Shown here: positions 1 to 11,703 of the stretch, piece by piece | How the letters are laid out: every line of letters begins with the position of its first letter | Numbering within the stretch: position 1 is the first letter of the stretch | Source of the DNA: Enoplolaimus lenunculus | Taxonomy: Eukaryota; Nematoda; Enoplea; Enoplida; Thoracostomopsidae | Length of the DNA: 64,000 nt | Assembly (NCBI GenBank): GCA_030248215.1 | Contig: JASANG010001958.1 | Span: 47,111-111,110, forward strand | Reading direction: 5' to 3' | Program-made: the position numbers and the translations under genes | Notes under the pieces: model-generated | The model's input: only the letters and a program-made list of their open reading frames with translations | Databases searched by the model: none | Told to the model about the DNA's origin: nothing

Positions 1-186
1 AACACATATTTTATAGAAAACAATTTTTCAAAGACAAACTTGCCAATATTTAAATGATTATAAATAATTTGCCACAAAACCATAAAATTTCCGGTTCCTG
101 CATCTCTGAATGCAGGAACAGGAACAGGAATTCAATTTTTGCTGGAATTCCGGCAAGAAAAAGAATTCCGGTTTAACCCTGGTATT

Positions 187-303
187 TATGTACATATGTA
201 TGTATATATGTGTATATTCGTATATATGTATATATGTATGTATATATGTATGCATATACGAATGCATGTATATATGTATGTGTATGTATATATGTATGTA
301 TAT
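187..303. repeat. TATG-rich microsatellite
   Basis: An imperfect run of ATGTATAT/GTATATGT tetranucleotides about 115 bp long. It leaves frames open on both strands, but these are not genes. Confidence 0.95.
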
Positions 304-837
304 CTTGCGCGATTTTATAAGGGTAACAAAATATTGGATCCGTGCGTTAGATATATACTTTAATCTAACTTCAATCAATTGCTAAAATCGAAATCACTGA
401 TGTATACTTTATGCTGTCTTCGGCCCATTTACGCTGAATTTGATATCTGTCCGTGTGATTCGTTTTCCAACATCCGATGCAAGGTTTCCAAACACTGTTG
501 TCAAAATTATTGCCACTACATAAGTGACATTACTACTATATTCCTTCGCTTTGAATTTACATATTTTATATATTTTTTAAATGATCTGAAAAATCAAATA
601 AATTTACAAGCTGGAGCGCTCCACATACGTATTTTGGGCACCGTTCCAGTTGATTTTTTATACAGGTATGCAAATTAATTGTATTAATAAAGTGTAGCTA
701 ACATAATTCCAACATTGTGTAGGTATGTTTGTTTGCGTGTTGTTCAGTAACAAGATTTTTCATTTCGTTGCGAAATTTTGCGGAAAATATGCTGGCATCG
801 GTTGCAAATAATGCAAACACTTTGCCTAGTACTATTA
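304..837. other. no gene recognised
   Basis: One 99-codon frame (379-678, plus) has several cysteines but no recognisable domain. Its 3' part (about 605-680) recurs at 36803-36900, so it is at least partly repeat. I do not call it a gene. Confidence 0.4.
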
Positions 838-1482
838 AGGGTTGCGCTATACTTGTCCTGCGGCGCCGTTCGTCACCGTCCGTCATTCGTACGGCGCCGT
901 TCGTCGCCGTGCGTCATTCGTACGGCGCCGTTCGTCACCGTCCGTCATTCGTACGGCGTCGTTCGTCACCGTCCGTCATTCGTACGGCGTCGTTCGTCAC
1001 CGTCCGTCATTCGTACGGCGCCGTTCGTCACCGTCCGTCATTCGTACGGCGCCGTTCGTCACCGTCCGTCATTCGTACGGCGTCGTTCGTCACCGTCCGT
1101 CATTCGTACGGCGTCGTTCGTCACCGTCCGTCATTCGTACGGCGTCGTTCGTCACCGTCCGTCATTCGTGCGGCGCCGTTCGTCACCCGTCCGGCGTCAT
1201 CCATCGCCCATCCGGCGTCGTCCGTCATCGTCCGCCTCTACGCGGAATTGTACGTGAGTTATTTGCGTACGATACCGCACGGTGACGGACGGCGCCATAC
1301 GTGTGACGGACGGCGCCATACGGGTGACGGACGGATGCCATACGGGTGACGGACGGATGCCATACGGGTGACGGACGGATGCCATACGGGTGACGGACGG
1401 ATGCCATACGGGTGACGGACGGATGCCATACGGGTGACGGACTGACGGCGCCGGGCGTCAACAAAAGTACAGCGCAACCCTT
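838..1482. mobile_element. fold-back MITE with GC-rich inverted minisatellite arms
   Basis: The terminal inverted repeats are AGGGTTGCGCTATACTT and its partner ending AGCGCAACCCT. The left arm (about 862-1190) is a tandem of ~30-bp units with CGTCCGTCATTCGTACGGCG. The right arm (about 1275-1460) has ~27-bp units with ACGGGTGACGGACGGATGCC, roughly the reverse complement theme. The whole could fold as one large hairpin. Related left ends occur near 4711, 31027 and 33890. Confidence 0.8.
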
Positions 1483-1826
1483 CAAGACAGTATTGATAAA
1501 CTCGTTTTTGTACTTCTTTACTAGTATAATATATCTATCAATTGGCAAATATAAGTAAAAAACGAACCACGGGCACATGCCTGTGAGTATAGCGAGACTT
1601 TATTTCAAACGAAATTTTGAAAGAATTGAAAAAGTAACGCACAATTTTTGAGGTTTTAGAATAATCGGCTGGATACTAGAATAAAAACAGGATTTCGCTC
1701 GCTAATGTTTGCTAACAAAGTTACCCTTGCCAAAGGATATTAAGTTATCCGTGTTCAGTAACATATAGGTCCTAAATTCTTATCTATTGCTAAATATAGA
1801 CTAGGATTTTTAGGAATAGAAACAAT

Positions 1827-3143
1827 GGCCATTGTATTGAACAGGGTCGGAGCTGTAGTATAAGCATATTCCTAAACCTAAAGCCTAAGCCTATGCCTAA
1901 GCATAAGAATGAGCATATTCCTATGACAAAGCGTACTCCTAAGCCTAAGTCTAAGCGTAGGAATGAGCATATTCCTAAGCCTAAACCTAAGCCTATGGCT
2001 AAGCATAAGAATGAGTATGTTCCTATGACAAAGCGTACCCCTAAGCCTAAGCGTAGGAATGAGCATATTCCTAAGCCTAAACCTAAGCCTATGCCTAAGC
2101 ATAAGAATGAGTATATTCCTATGACAAAGCGTACCCCTAAGCCTAAGCCTAAGCGTAGGAATGAGCATATTCCTAAGCCTAAACCTAAGCCTATGCCTAA
2201 GCATAAGAATGAGTATATTCCTATGACAAAGCGTACCCCTAAGCCTAAGCCTAAGCGTAGGAATGAGCATATTCCTAAGCCTAAACCTAAGCCTATGCCT
2301 AAGCATAAGAATGAGTATATTCCTATGACAAAGCGTACCCCTAAGCCTAAGCCTAAGCGTAGGAATGAGCATATTCCTAAGCCTAAACCTAAGCCTATGC
2401 CTAAGCATAAGAATGAGTATATTCCTATGACAAAGCGTACCCCTAAGCCTAAGCCTAAGCGTAGGAATGAGCATATTCCTAAGCCTAAGCTTAAGCCTAT
2501 GCCTAAGCATAAGAATGAGCATATTCCTATGACAAAGCGTACCCCTAAGCCTAAGCCTAAGCGTAGGAATGAGCATATTCCTAAGCCTAAGCCTAAGCCT
2601 ATTCCTAAGCATAAGAATGAGCATATTCCTATGACAAAGCGTACCCCTAAGCCTAAGCGTAGGAATGAGCATATTCCTAAGCCTAAGCCTAAGCCTATGC
2701 CTAAGCATAAAAATGAGCATATTCCTATGACAAAGCGTACCTCTAAGCCAAGCATAAGCGTAGGAATGAGCATATTCCTAAGCCTAAGCCTAAGCCTATG
2801 CCTAAGCATAAGAATGAGCATATTCCTATGACAAAGCGTACCCCTAAGCCTAAGCCTAAGCGTAGGAATGAGCATATTCCTAAGCCTAAGCCTAAGCCTA
2901 TGCCTAAGCATAAGAATGAGCATATTCCAATGACAAAGCGTACCCCTAAGCCTACGCCTAAGCGTAGGAATGAGCATATTCCTAAGCCTAAACCTAAGCC
3001 TATGCCTAAGCATAAGAATGAGTATATTCCTAAGCCTAAGCCTAAGCATAAACCTAAACCAAGCAAAAATTAGTTTAACGCTTAAGCTTACTCTATTGCA
3101 GTCCCAAAGAAAAAACGTTCCGCCCCTGATCTTAGCATGGGCC
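1827..3143 (+). mobile_element. large GGCC-MITE with hexamer-based higher-order array
   Basis: The left end is GGCCATTGTATTGAACAGGG and the right end is GTTCCGCCCCTGATCTTAGC then ATGGGCC. Between them are about 11-12 units, mostly 102 bp (17 hexamers), of GCCTAA-like sequence. Landmarks GCATATTCC, CCTATGACAAAGCGTACC and GTAGGAATGAG occur in every unit. All unit lengths are multiples of six, so three frames stay open on both strands. These are not genes. Confidence 0.9.
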
Positions 3144-4032
3144 AATGATTCAAATACAAACGTATCTTGGACCTACGGTAAATCCTGGATTTACCACCGA
3201 TCATACCGGACTCACATTCAACGACCTCATAACCTGACAAGAAATTGTTTTACTTTATCCACACTCCAATTGAAATATACAGTTGTTTTCAACCGAAATA
3301 TAAAAATCATTTGTCGCAAAAAATAAATAAACAATAAATAAAAATAACAATAAAACATAAACACAACCATTCTTGAGCACCAGGATCATTAATATTCAAA
3401 CAGTGTGATTCAAACTCAAACCCACACGCGTTTGAATTTGACCCGTGGGTCAGAAATGTCAACTGCACACAGCGGCGGATTCAGAAATTTCTAACGGTGA
3501 CGCTGGCGTGATAATAGTTTTAAAAGTGTCGAGAGCGAAGCGATCAAGAAGCCAAACGTAATTTTAATACTAAATCTTAACACAAAATATGTGGTTCCGA
3601 TTGATGTTGGGGGGAGGCCTTATCGCAAGTGGGTGCCCCCACCGATGATCACGCACAAAACGCTCAACACCATTTCGGTTATATGCCCCTGAACCCGAGA
3701 AAACCATACCGGGTACCAATTGAAATTTATACCGCAAAGACTCTAAAACTTTTACGATGAGCCAGTTCAACTCAACTTTGAAATTTTAACTCGACTTATG
3801 AATTTTAAAGTTAAAATTGTTTGAATTTGAATTTTCTAAAATATACAGTTGAGTTTGAAATATTTTCACCCCCTCCAAAATTGTTCAGCTACGTACCGGA
3901 AGGGCCGTTGAGATTGGCCCCTGCTCGTGTCGGTTTCGTATTCGCTATGTACAACTGTTTAGACCCTGCCTCATTGAATCATAATTAAAGTGCCGATTCG
4001 ACCTTACGGACGTCGCCCCCCCCGCGAATGAA
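3144..4032. other. gene-free stretch with hAT-like end fragment
   Basis: A hAT-type start (CAGCGGCGGATTCAGAAATT, about 3471) is followed by sequence also found near 7130, 8490, 14030, 26550 and 36240. No coding signal. Confidence 0.5.
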
Positions 4033-4302
4033 ATGTCACTGAGACCGCCGTCGGCCCCGACGGACGGCGAAAAACTGAACCCAGTACAAATATTCAAACT
4101 CTTACATAATAAGTCACGCAATCGCATAATCAATACTGTTGCTGCCTCCTACTGCGAGCGGAATTCAAAACTGTGGTATATACCTCAGGGTTTATTGTAT
4201 GACGTGACAAAGCAATTTTACCCAGTGACTCGGTTGTCAGGCCCTAATATAAAACAGCTCGGGTCGCGGGCAACTCAAAGGGAGCCGGAGACCCTGGCCT
4301 GA
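4033..4302 (+). CDS. hypothetical 89-codon ORF, unrecognised
   Basis: ATG-initiated frame with balanced, protein-like composition. It opens MSLRPPSAPTDGEK, is rich in Asn/Lys/Arg in the middle, and ends at TGA at 4300-4302. There is no signal peptide, membrane segment or known motif. It does not look like the hexamer repeats. It could be a single exon, a fragment of an old mobile element, or chance. Confidence 0.22.
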   Translation: MSLRPPSAPTDGEKLNPVQIFKLLHNKSRNRIINTVAASYCERNSKLWYIPQGLLYDVTKQFYPVTRLSGPNIKQLGSRATQREPETLA

Positions 4303-5350
4303 TATGAGATTTCAAGCAAATTTTCAGCGCAATCCGTGCCGGTGATTGCCGTCAATTTGTTTGCGTTTGGTTTGCAGGCGTTGATACATTTTAGCTTATG
4401 CGTTCTAGGTGGACACGCCTTAAAGGGTCCACAATAAAGTGGAACGTGGTCGAGAAAAAGATATCCGGCCATCCCAACTAACGAACGAATTTTGTATAAA
4501 ATAAATTATTACTAATTTTCAAACGGAATTTTTAAAATTTTTGAGAAATTATTTTTTTAAGCATCCGGATCAAAAATGGGTCTAAAGTTTAGTTTCAAAC
4601 CGAATTCCGGTTTTAACCAACGTGTAACATCTTTGCTTTGGTCACTTGATACAGAAGAAAAGTATTTACAACAAAATTAATACGAAACTTTAACTTAAAC
4701 TATGAACTACTTAGGGTTGCGCTATACTTTGCTGCTTTGCACATTGGCGCGCCGCGCCGCCGACGCCGCGCGCGCCCCGAGGCGACGCGCGGGGAAACGG
4801 GGGGGCCGCGGGAACCGCCGCAACACAAACAAAAAACACACCCAACAAACGTACTCTTTTATAGACCCACCAGAAACCTTGACGCACCTTAAAGTAACAT
4901 GGGCCAATAAGTGGGTAGGCCAAAAACGCAACGTGTGCTGGGCACATTCGTTTCGAGGACATTATGTACTCTTGATAGAATCAAGAGTCAATCATGACGA
5001 TTTAGACAAAAACATGCACCTGGCTATATTTTGCACGATACAAAATGTACCAGCGCGCGTTGTGTGTGTTTTCCCCGACCCCCGTACTTATGGGGAGGGG
5101 TTAATGTCATTTACCACCCATGTTCGAGGAATGAATAACCGGACACTTCCTTAAAGTATAAGCTGACCGGCTGATTTTTCCGTACCATCATCAACGTTGA
5201 TGTAAAACTTTACACGTTCCATAAAAGCGCAAAAGGTTTGGCTAAAACGCAACGCGCGCTGGTGCATTCTTTTGTGTACACAGAATGTACCCAGTTGCAT
5301 ACTCTTGCGGCTCATGATAAGAGTCGAACCTTTTTTCGCGGTACTATAAT
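4303..5350. other. repeat mosaic: GC-rich fold-back end and GGCC-MITE scraps
   Basis: A TTAGGGTTGCGCTATACTTT end at about 4711 leads into a very GC-rich block (4745-4822). A GGCC-MITE right end of the AAGGGGCG type follows (about 4845-4903), then sequence with AAAACGCAACG that recurs at 18650-18975 and 58565-58870. The 150-codon frame across these joints is a mosaic, not a gene. Confidence 0.6.
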
Positions 5351-7497
5351 ACAGTAAGCTTAAACTTTAGACTAGTGTTTTGCTTTGACTTAGGCTTGAA
5401 GACTAATCTTTACACTGAGGTTTACGCTTAAGCTTAGGCTTATGAATAAGCTTATACCACTGCTACACCCGTCAGAGTAATATTAAATTGTAAATATCGT
5501 TACTACAACTTACATTCATGTGAAAAGAAACGTTTGACTTCAAGGCCTTAGAAAGCCATTCTAAACCTTGGTAAATGGCACTTAGTAGTTCCCCCCTAAC
5601 AATGAAAGACCCTCAGAAATGGGCCATGTGTACCTGCGGATCGTACCTGTACTGTTTCGCATTCAATAGGTGAGCCCACGGGATCTCAGCCCCCGCTATT
5701 GAAAAGATTAGACCTGCCTAGAAAATTTTCAACCTTGCTTGTAAGTCAACGACACCGTTTGTTATGCCCCTTCTGAAAATTCTATAGCCCCCTTAGCAAT
5801 GTGAGCTTGCTACAGGCCTGTATAGTATAAGCATATTTCTATTCCTATGCCTATGCCTAAGCCTTAATGAACCTTTCCTTGCTGGCAGGGCGAAACCTAC
5901 AAAACAGCTGTTAACAGGTCTTTTTCCGTGTCTGTCCACAAATTTCAGGAACGGATATATCCCGTCTGTCTCTGTCCTGGTATACGACCCTGGATCAAAT
6001 ACTGCACAGTATCCACTCAACCTCACAGGAATCCTGTGATCACCTGTCGATAACTTCCCACACATTCAGGCGCCTACTCTACCGGTATGGTCAACAAAAC
6101 CATAATCAAAATATCACATCGCTGGCAATGACCTTAAACCCAGCGCCGGCGCAGGCCAGGATGGGGCGCCCCAAGGGCCCGGGTTCCTTATGATGATCAA
6201 AATATTTTGAAAATTTTTAAAAATTCGTTTAGGGTAAAGTGTCCCCCTGTTTGGGGTAGGGTCACCCCAAACAGGAGGCATTTGGCGTGGCTGCTTCGGC
6301 CCTGCTTAAACCTAAGCTAAGGCACACCGTAGATGAGGGTGTGAAGCGTCAGGTTTAGAAAACGTTGTTCTGTCTGTCAGACCGGCTGACGTATATATTT
6401 CTACCGGTGCCAGTCCAACATATACCGTATAACCTGTACCTTAAATTGAAGGGCGCGGAATTCATTGGTTCGATATGGGATCGCGTCGTCTAGCAATTGA
6501 GCGTAGCGAACAAGAATATTTATTTTAAATTATCCATAGCTTACATCCTGTAAAAGAGCCTTTTTCGAAACGTTCCAGAAATTTTATGGGGACATATAAC
6601 TTTTATCCCCCCCTTGTATAACCCCTGCCAAAATCAGCCTAATACCTTTCCACCCCCTATAATTGATAACGTTTTAGCATTAACCTCAAACAAACCAGAT
6701 CAATGTCTCAGTGGTGACACCTATCGAGACCCGACACACGCACAACAATCATTGTTTAAGCCATTCTAAATATATAAACATATCAATAAATATATTGTAT
6801 AACTAAATAAAATAAAATAATAAAATTGATTATAAATATGGGCATGTAGTTATTTATGCTATATGTATTTTATATATATATTTATATATATACATATATA
6901 TATTCAAATAAAGATCAACCATACACCGCAAACTTATATATCTCGTTCGCACATTTGATTATCTCACGTGCCCCTTAGACATGATGGCGCCGTCATCGTA
7001 TGCAATACCCACCTTAATAGGCCACTATGAATCCAAATGGCATCCAGACCTCGCACAGTATTGTCCTTCTCTCAAAGGCGTGTAGCCAGGATTTTTAATT
7101 GACATGGGTCTGTAGAACCAGAAACTTGTCGAGCAAAGCGAACGGGAATCCAGACGTAATTTTAGTATTAACTCCGCTTAACAACAGTGCCAAAGTATGT
7201 TTCAGTTCATGTATTGGACGGGGTTGACCCCCAAAAACCCCCCTCCCCACCTGTTTACCTATGCGTCTGATCTCACAAACCCAACCACTGGTTTCTATGA
7301 CCGGGTATACTAAGCTTATAGGCGCAAAATGAAATTAGAATGCTCTCATCGTTTGAAACCTGTGAGAGGTATTGAAGAAAATAAAGGTGGAAATGATATT
7401 TTTTTTGCCTGTTGACCAGATTCCTGATTAGGTTTGGCTGGTGTACTCGATATGAAACCGGTGAATTTATGGTTCTGTTGGCCAGGCGTGTACACAA
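5351..7497. other. no gene recognised
   Basis: Contains a CAGGCCCGTAGCC-family relic (about 5670-5820), short GCCTAA/TTAGGC scraps (5390-5450, 5840-5860) and AT microsatellite sequence (6770-6920). Nothing else is supported. Confidence 0.5.
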
Positions 7498-7504
7498 ATG
7501 GTAT

Positions 7505-7737
7505 ACATACACTAGCGTGTTGGTTATTTCTGAATTAATATCAGTAAACATGAACTCATTCTGAGTTGAGTTGATTCTATAACTCTGAGTTTAGTTGACT
7601 CTGGGTGGGTGGGTTATTTAACTCAGAGTGAATTGAATCAGCTCGAAATTGTGAGTTCTGATAGTCCTAACTCAGACTGAGTGATTCAACTCATTCTGAG
7701 TTAAAATCAACTCACTGAAATTTACAGTATATGATGG
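7505..7737. mobile_element. CTGAGTT-family MITE
   Basis: Built almost wholly of direct and inverted copies of the heptamer CTGAGTT/AACTCAG, ending CACTGAAATTTACAGT. The same family is at 10855-11044, 12695-12857, 53932-54187, 56405-56640 and 61385-61627. Confidence 0.75.
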
Positions 7738-9690
7738 CTCTAGTACACGCCCCTCCCCACATTTAAAACTGCGGCATAGGTTAATGCTTACGCTTATTAA
7801 GAGGCTTGGGCAAAGGATTAACCTTTTACGCAAGTCTTTTCCTAAGCCTAAGCTTAAGACTAAACCTGAGCGTGTGGAAACAAAATGAACAAGAGTCCAA
7901 CAGATATACACCTGAAATTTTTATATGGCTGAGGATAAATTAACGCTGTTACAGTTGACCTCACAGATAAAAACAGGGGCCGCCTGCCCAAGTCCCACCT
8001 AACTAGGCTTAGGCTTAGGAATACGCTTAATCCACTGTTACGCCCCTTAAAGTAACATTGACCAATTATAACATGATTTGAACGCTTCAACTATATGATG
8101 TTCATTTTATATACAGGTAAAGAATAAAATATATAAATATGTATGTATATATAAATATATCTGAAATACATCCGGTCCGAAGCACAACCGGATATTACAT
8201 CAACTTCCGGTACGATAGCAATCACTTTTTGCAGGTAGCTTAGACAGCGTATGCCGCATTTGAACGTCGTACCCTGGTTCATTCAAACTATGAGACGGTT
8301 CCATCAAAAGTTAGCTGAGGAATTAATATTTACGCCAAAATTTGCCGTATGAAATCAGCCAAAACGGCCGACAGACATTACCGTGAGCAATAGAAACAAA
8401 TACTATTTAAGCAATGAATATCAATCAGCCAACACCAATCCCTCGTATTAACAGATATCAAACCCAAAATTTTGTATTAATAAGATTTAGCACTAAAATT
8501 GCGTTTGGCTTCTCGTTCGCTTTTCACTATTATGGCTCAAGATATCGACTTCGTATAACGACTCAAACCGCGTTAACGATGCATCAATAAAGCATTATCA
8601 CCATACCGAATAGGGATTATGGGGGGCAGCCCTTCTGGAACCCCGGTTTATTTATGCCCTTCCCCATAGTTGTAAATGATTTTTCATTTATACTCGGTAT
8701 ACAGTCTAGTAAAAATAAAGATATTATACGTCTACGAACCTCGTATATAAACAACCTCATAAAAGCATTGCATAAACCTCTGGGCGGACACACAGCTTAG
8801 GGTGGTAATACAAGGTAATATATTCCGAGGGTGACGCCGAAATTCCCATTTCGTCGGGTATAATTTCATCATATAGAAACGTAAAGTCGACCAGAGTAGA
8901 GTTTCTAAAGCCTTTAAATGTACCGATTTTTTCATCGTTTGTTTAGAAATTTCCATTACGGGGGGATATATATCGTCGATAGCCATTGTCCCCCCCGGTG
9001 TACACCGTTGGATATATCAATAGAAGCTTTTCACTCTACCGAGTGATATCTATATACTGTTCTTACTTAGTGTCTTCAACTGAGAACGTACCGTCAAACT
9101 ATAGACTTGAAGCATTTTAAAACGAATGAAAAGGGTTTTAATTTTGTGAAATAATAGGACTCTTAGCTCAAAACCTATTCTATTTTGCCTAACACAGCCA
9201 TCGTAGCGGTGACGTTTGGATTTCATTTCGCAAGGGTATTAAACACGCCAAGTGAACCGAAAAACTATTGCTTGACCTTGGGAATCGAACAGGTTAAGCC
9301 TGTAAAAGTGTCTATTTGTCACTGTGGGAATTTCAAGGTTTCATTGCTACTGTAGGAATGGGGCATATTTGCCCACTGTCCCATTTCTCATTGGTGTCAC
9401 CGGGTAAACAAGGTTTGCTCGCTATTGAACCCGGCGGCATTGCGAGCTTTGTAGGGAAGCGAATAACACACAAGTGAGTAGAGTAAAGTATTTTGATTAA
9501 AAAATAATATTTTCAAATTATAATACTAAGATACGATTGTTTACTTAAATCGAGGTATATTTTAAGTAAAATTTTAAACACTAAGATTGAAATTTTAAAT
9601 TTGGTAAATGTTTGTGGGTAGAAATTTAAAAAAAGACCGCTGTAGCAGGGCTATGCCGTAGGTGAGGTCGGGTGAACCATTTTTTGAAAT
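7738..9690. other. no gene recognised; GGCC-MITE scraps and one coding-like patch
   Basis: Fragments of TTAGGC-like MITE sequence lie at 7780-7870 and 7995-8060. On the minus strand about 8764-8985 reads protein-like for some 60-70 codons but is not intact and is not recognised. I treat it as a fossil of unknown origin. Confidence 0.35.
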
Positions 9691-10076
9691 ACTTTGGTAC
9701 CTTACGCTTGTGACGATTGGTAATTAGTTTTCGGTTTGTTACCCATATGGGTTCCTTCCGATTGTTTTAACAGTATTTATAGCTAGTGTAATTTCATTAG
9801 ATCTGCTAAAAAGATATATTGTAGAAAAAGACTAAACCAGACTTGTAAAACAAAACTCAGTGTACTGAGCAGTTTTAAAGTGCAAGCTTGAAGGTTCTTT
9901 ATGTTGGTATCAATATGGGCTACAAGCAGACATATTGACGCTACCTATATGGGTAGGTCAATATTTCGAAAACTTAGCTATGCATAACATTTTGCTTTCT
10001 GCTTGTATCCATATGGGTAGCAAAAAATACTGTGTACTGCTAATGGGCATTGTGATAAAACAGGTACCAAGCGCAC
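9690..10076. mobile_element. CATATGGGTA-family MITE
   Basis: The ends are TTTGGTACC-like (9690s) and ACAGGTACCAAG (about 10060-10072). The interior carries four CATATGGGT or close variants, each in a small palindrome. Reverse-oriented sequence in the GPCR intron (51085-51300) shares GGTACCTGTTTTGTCAC, the CATATGG blocks and TATGCATAGCT. Confidence 0.65.
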
Positions 10077-10372
10077 AATTTGGTAACGTGAACCACGCAT
10101 AAACGATAACAGGTGTTAATTTTAAGCTGTCTAAATATACATGTTAATAATAGAAGCATGAGCCATTTCTAGAACTGTGTCATAATTATTATTATTATAT
10201 ACAAATCATCCTTGCTGAACGCTCTTATATGATAATAACTTTGAATCAAAAATCAATTTGGGTTTATGGTCCATTAGTTCTGGTGAAGCTAAGGGTACCC
10301 AGAACATTGTGGGTTCTGGCCCGACCCACGTCACAGCGAAAATTTTCGTGATAGGCTCTATATGGCGCTTTG

Positions 10373-10526
10373 GGCCAATGTTACTTTCAGGGGCGTAACA
10401 GTAGATTAATCGTATTCCTAAGCCTAAAGCCAAAACCTAAGCAAAAAAAATGTAATCTAGAATCTAAACCTACTCTTTTTTGTAAACCCACCAGAAACCT
10501 GGACGCTCCTTAAAGTAACATGGGCC
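10373..10526 (+). mobile_element. short GGCC-MITE, AAGGGGCG end type
   Basis: The ends are GGCCAATGTTACTTTCAGGG and GCTCCTTAAAGTAACATGGG-CC. Flanks GCGCTTTG and ACGCTTTG match 7 of 8 bases, which fits an 8-bp target duplication. Confidence 0.85.
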
Positions 10527-10854
10527 ACGCTTTGTATACATAGATGTAATTCCAACCGATGATTTTTTAACTGCTTATCGCCGAAAAATCAAATAGTTAT
10601 CCAATTTACTGTTCAGAGGGCACTCCCCTCAATATTCGGATCCGGGACTGACTTTTAAGATTTTGGTATGTTGCTTTCAATATAGGTAATGCGGGTTTCC
10701 TGTTAGTATCATATAATATTCCGTCATGCGCAAACATTATGTAACGCACTCAATAGACATTTTTATAATGATCATATAATATTGACAGACCATGTAGCGA
10801 ACAGAATATGATATTGAAAGACAAAAAGTGACCGATAATGAAATTCTGTACAGT

Positions 10855-11044
10855 AATTATTTCTGAATTAATATTTGGAAACATTAACTCTATCTGAGTT
10901 GAGTTGATTCTCACTCTGAGTTGTGTTGATTTTGGCCAAGTTGATTAATTAACTTTCAGAATGAGTTGAATTGAATCATAATTCTGAATTCCGACAGTTC
11001 TAAACTCATATTTCTGAGTTCAAATCAACTCACTGAAATTTACA
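10855..11044. mobile_element. CTGAGTT-family MITE
   Basis: Same heptamer-rich body as 7505-7737, finishing CACTGAAATTTACAGTG. A GGCC-MITE right half (11045-11160) follows directly. Confidence 0.7.
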
Positions 11045-11160
11045 GTGTAAGCCTCAGCTTAAGCCGAAATCTAGGCAAAAAATAGTCAAAAGCTTAAGCT
11101 TACTCTATTACAGTCCCACAGGGAAACTTTCCTTCCATGTTCTATACACATGATCAGCTC

Positions 11161-11500
11161 TTGTAAAAGTATAAAACTTAATTTTGAGCTTTTAAGGTTA
11201 TATAAATATACCCTTAATATGCTTTAGCCATATAAAACAGAATGTGTTAACATTAAAAGGGTAAAAGACCAAAATAACGGTAATAATCTAAGACCTCAAA
11301 ACAAACCGTTAACAAAATGCAGGACGGGGGCGCATATAGAGGGCAGAGTAGTCCCCCCCAATTCGTCATCATTTCTGTCTGGTAAAGGCGCCGCCTTTAA
11401 TATTGAAGCATGGCGAACAGCATTTTAGTCGTAAGGTGTCACCCCACTGGCAATGGAAAATCCTCGGCACACCACAGGTTTAGAATCAACTATACCGGTG
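11161..11500. other. no gene recognised
   Basis: Unique-looking AT-rich sequence between two MITEs. No ORF, RNA gene or repeat can be supported. Confidence 0.4.
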
Positions 11501-11703
11501 GGCCAAAGGTCAGGGGCGGAACGTTTTTCTGTTGGACTATGAGCGAGTAAGCTTAAGCTTTAGACTAGTTTTTTTGTTTGGTTTAGGCTTAGGCTTAGGC
11601 CTAGGAATATGCTCTTTCTTACGCTTAGGCTTGGGCTTAGTCTTAGGCTTAGGCTTAGGAATATGCTTATAATACTGTTCCGCCCCTGTTGTTTATATTG
11701 GCC
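11501..11703 (-). mobile_element. GGCC-MITE, CAGGGGCGG end type
   Basis: The ends are GGCCAAAGGTCAGGGGCGG and TTCCGCCCCTGTTGTTTATA then TTGGCC. It carries the family box AAGCTTAAGCTTTAGACTA and TTAGGC-like hexamers. Confidence 0.8.

Noticed and set aside
729-1578. Arg/Val/Ser-rich frames of 117-206 codons
   Set aside because: They are translations of the GC-rich minisatellite arms of the fold-back element at 838-1482.
1790-3145. Long open frames (up to 451 codons) on both strands, rich in Pro-Lys or Leu-Gly-Arg
   Set aside because: They are translations of hexamer-based repeats whose unit lengths are multiples of six. All frames stay open by construction and no start context or domain exists.
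4702-5154. 150-codon plus-strand ORF
   Set aside because: It runs across the joints of at least three repeats (GC-rich fold-back end, GGCC-MITE right end, AAAACGCAACG family), so it is a mosaic.
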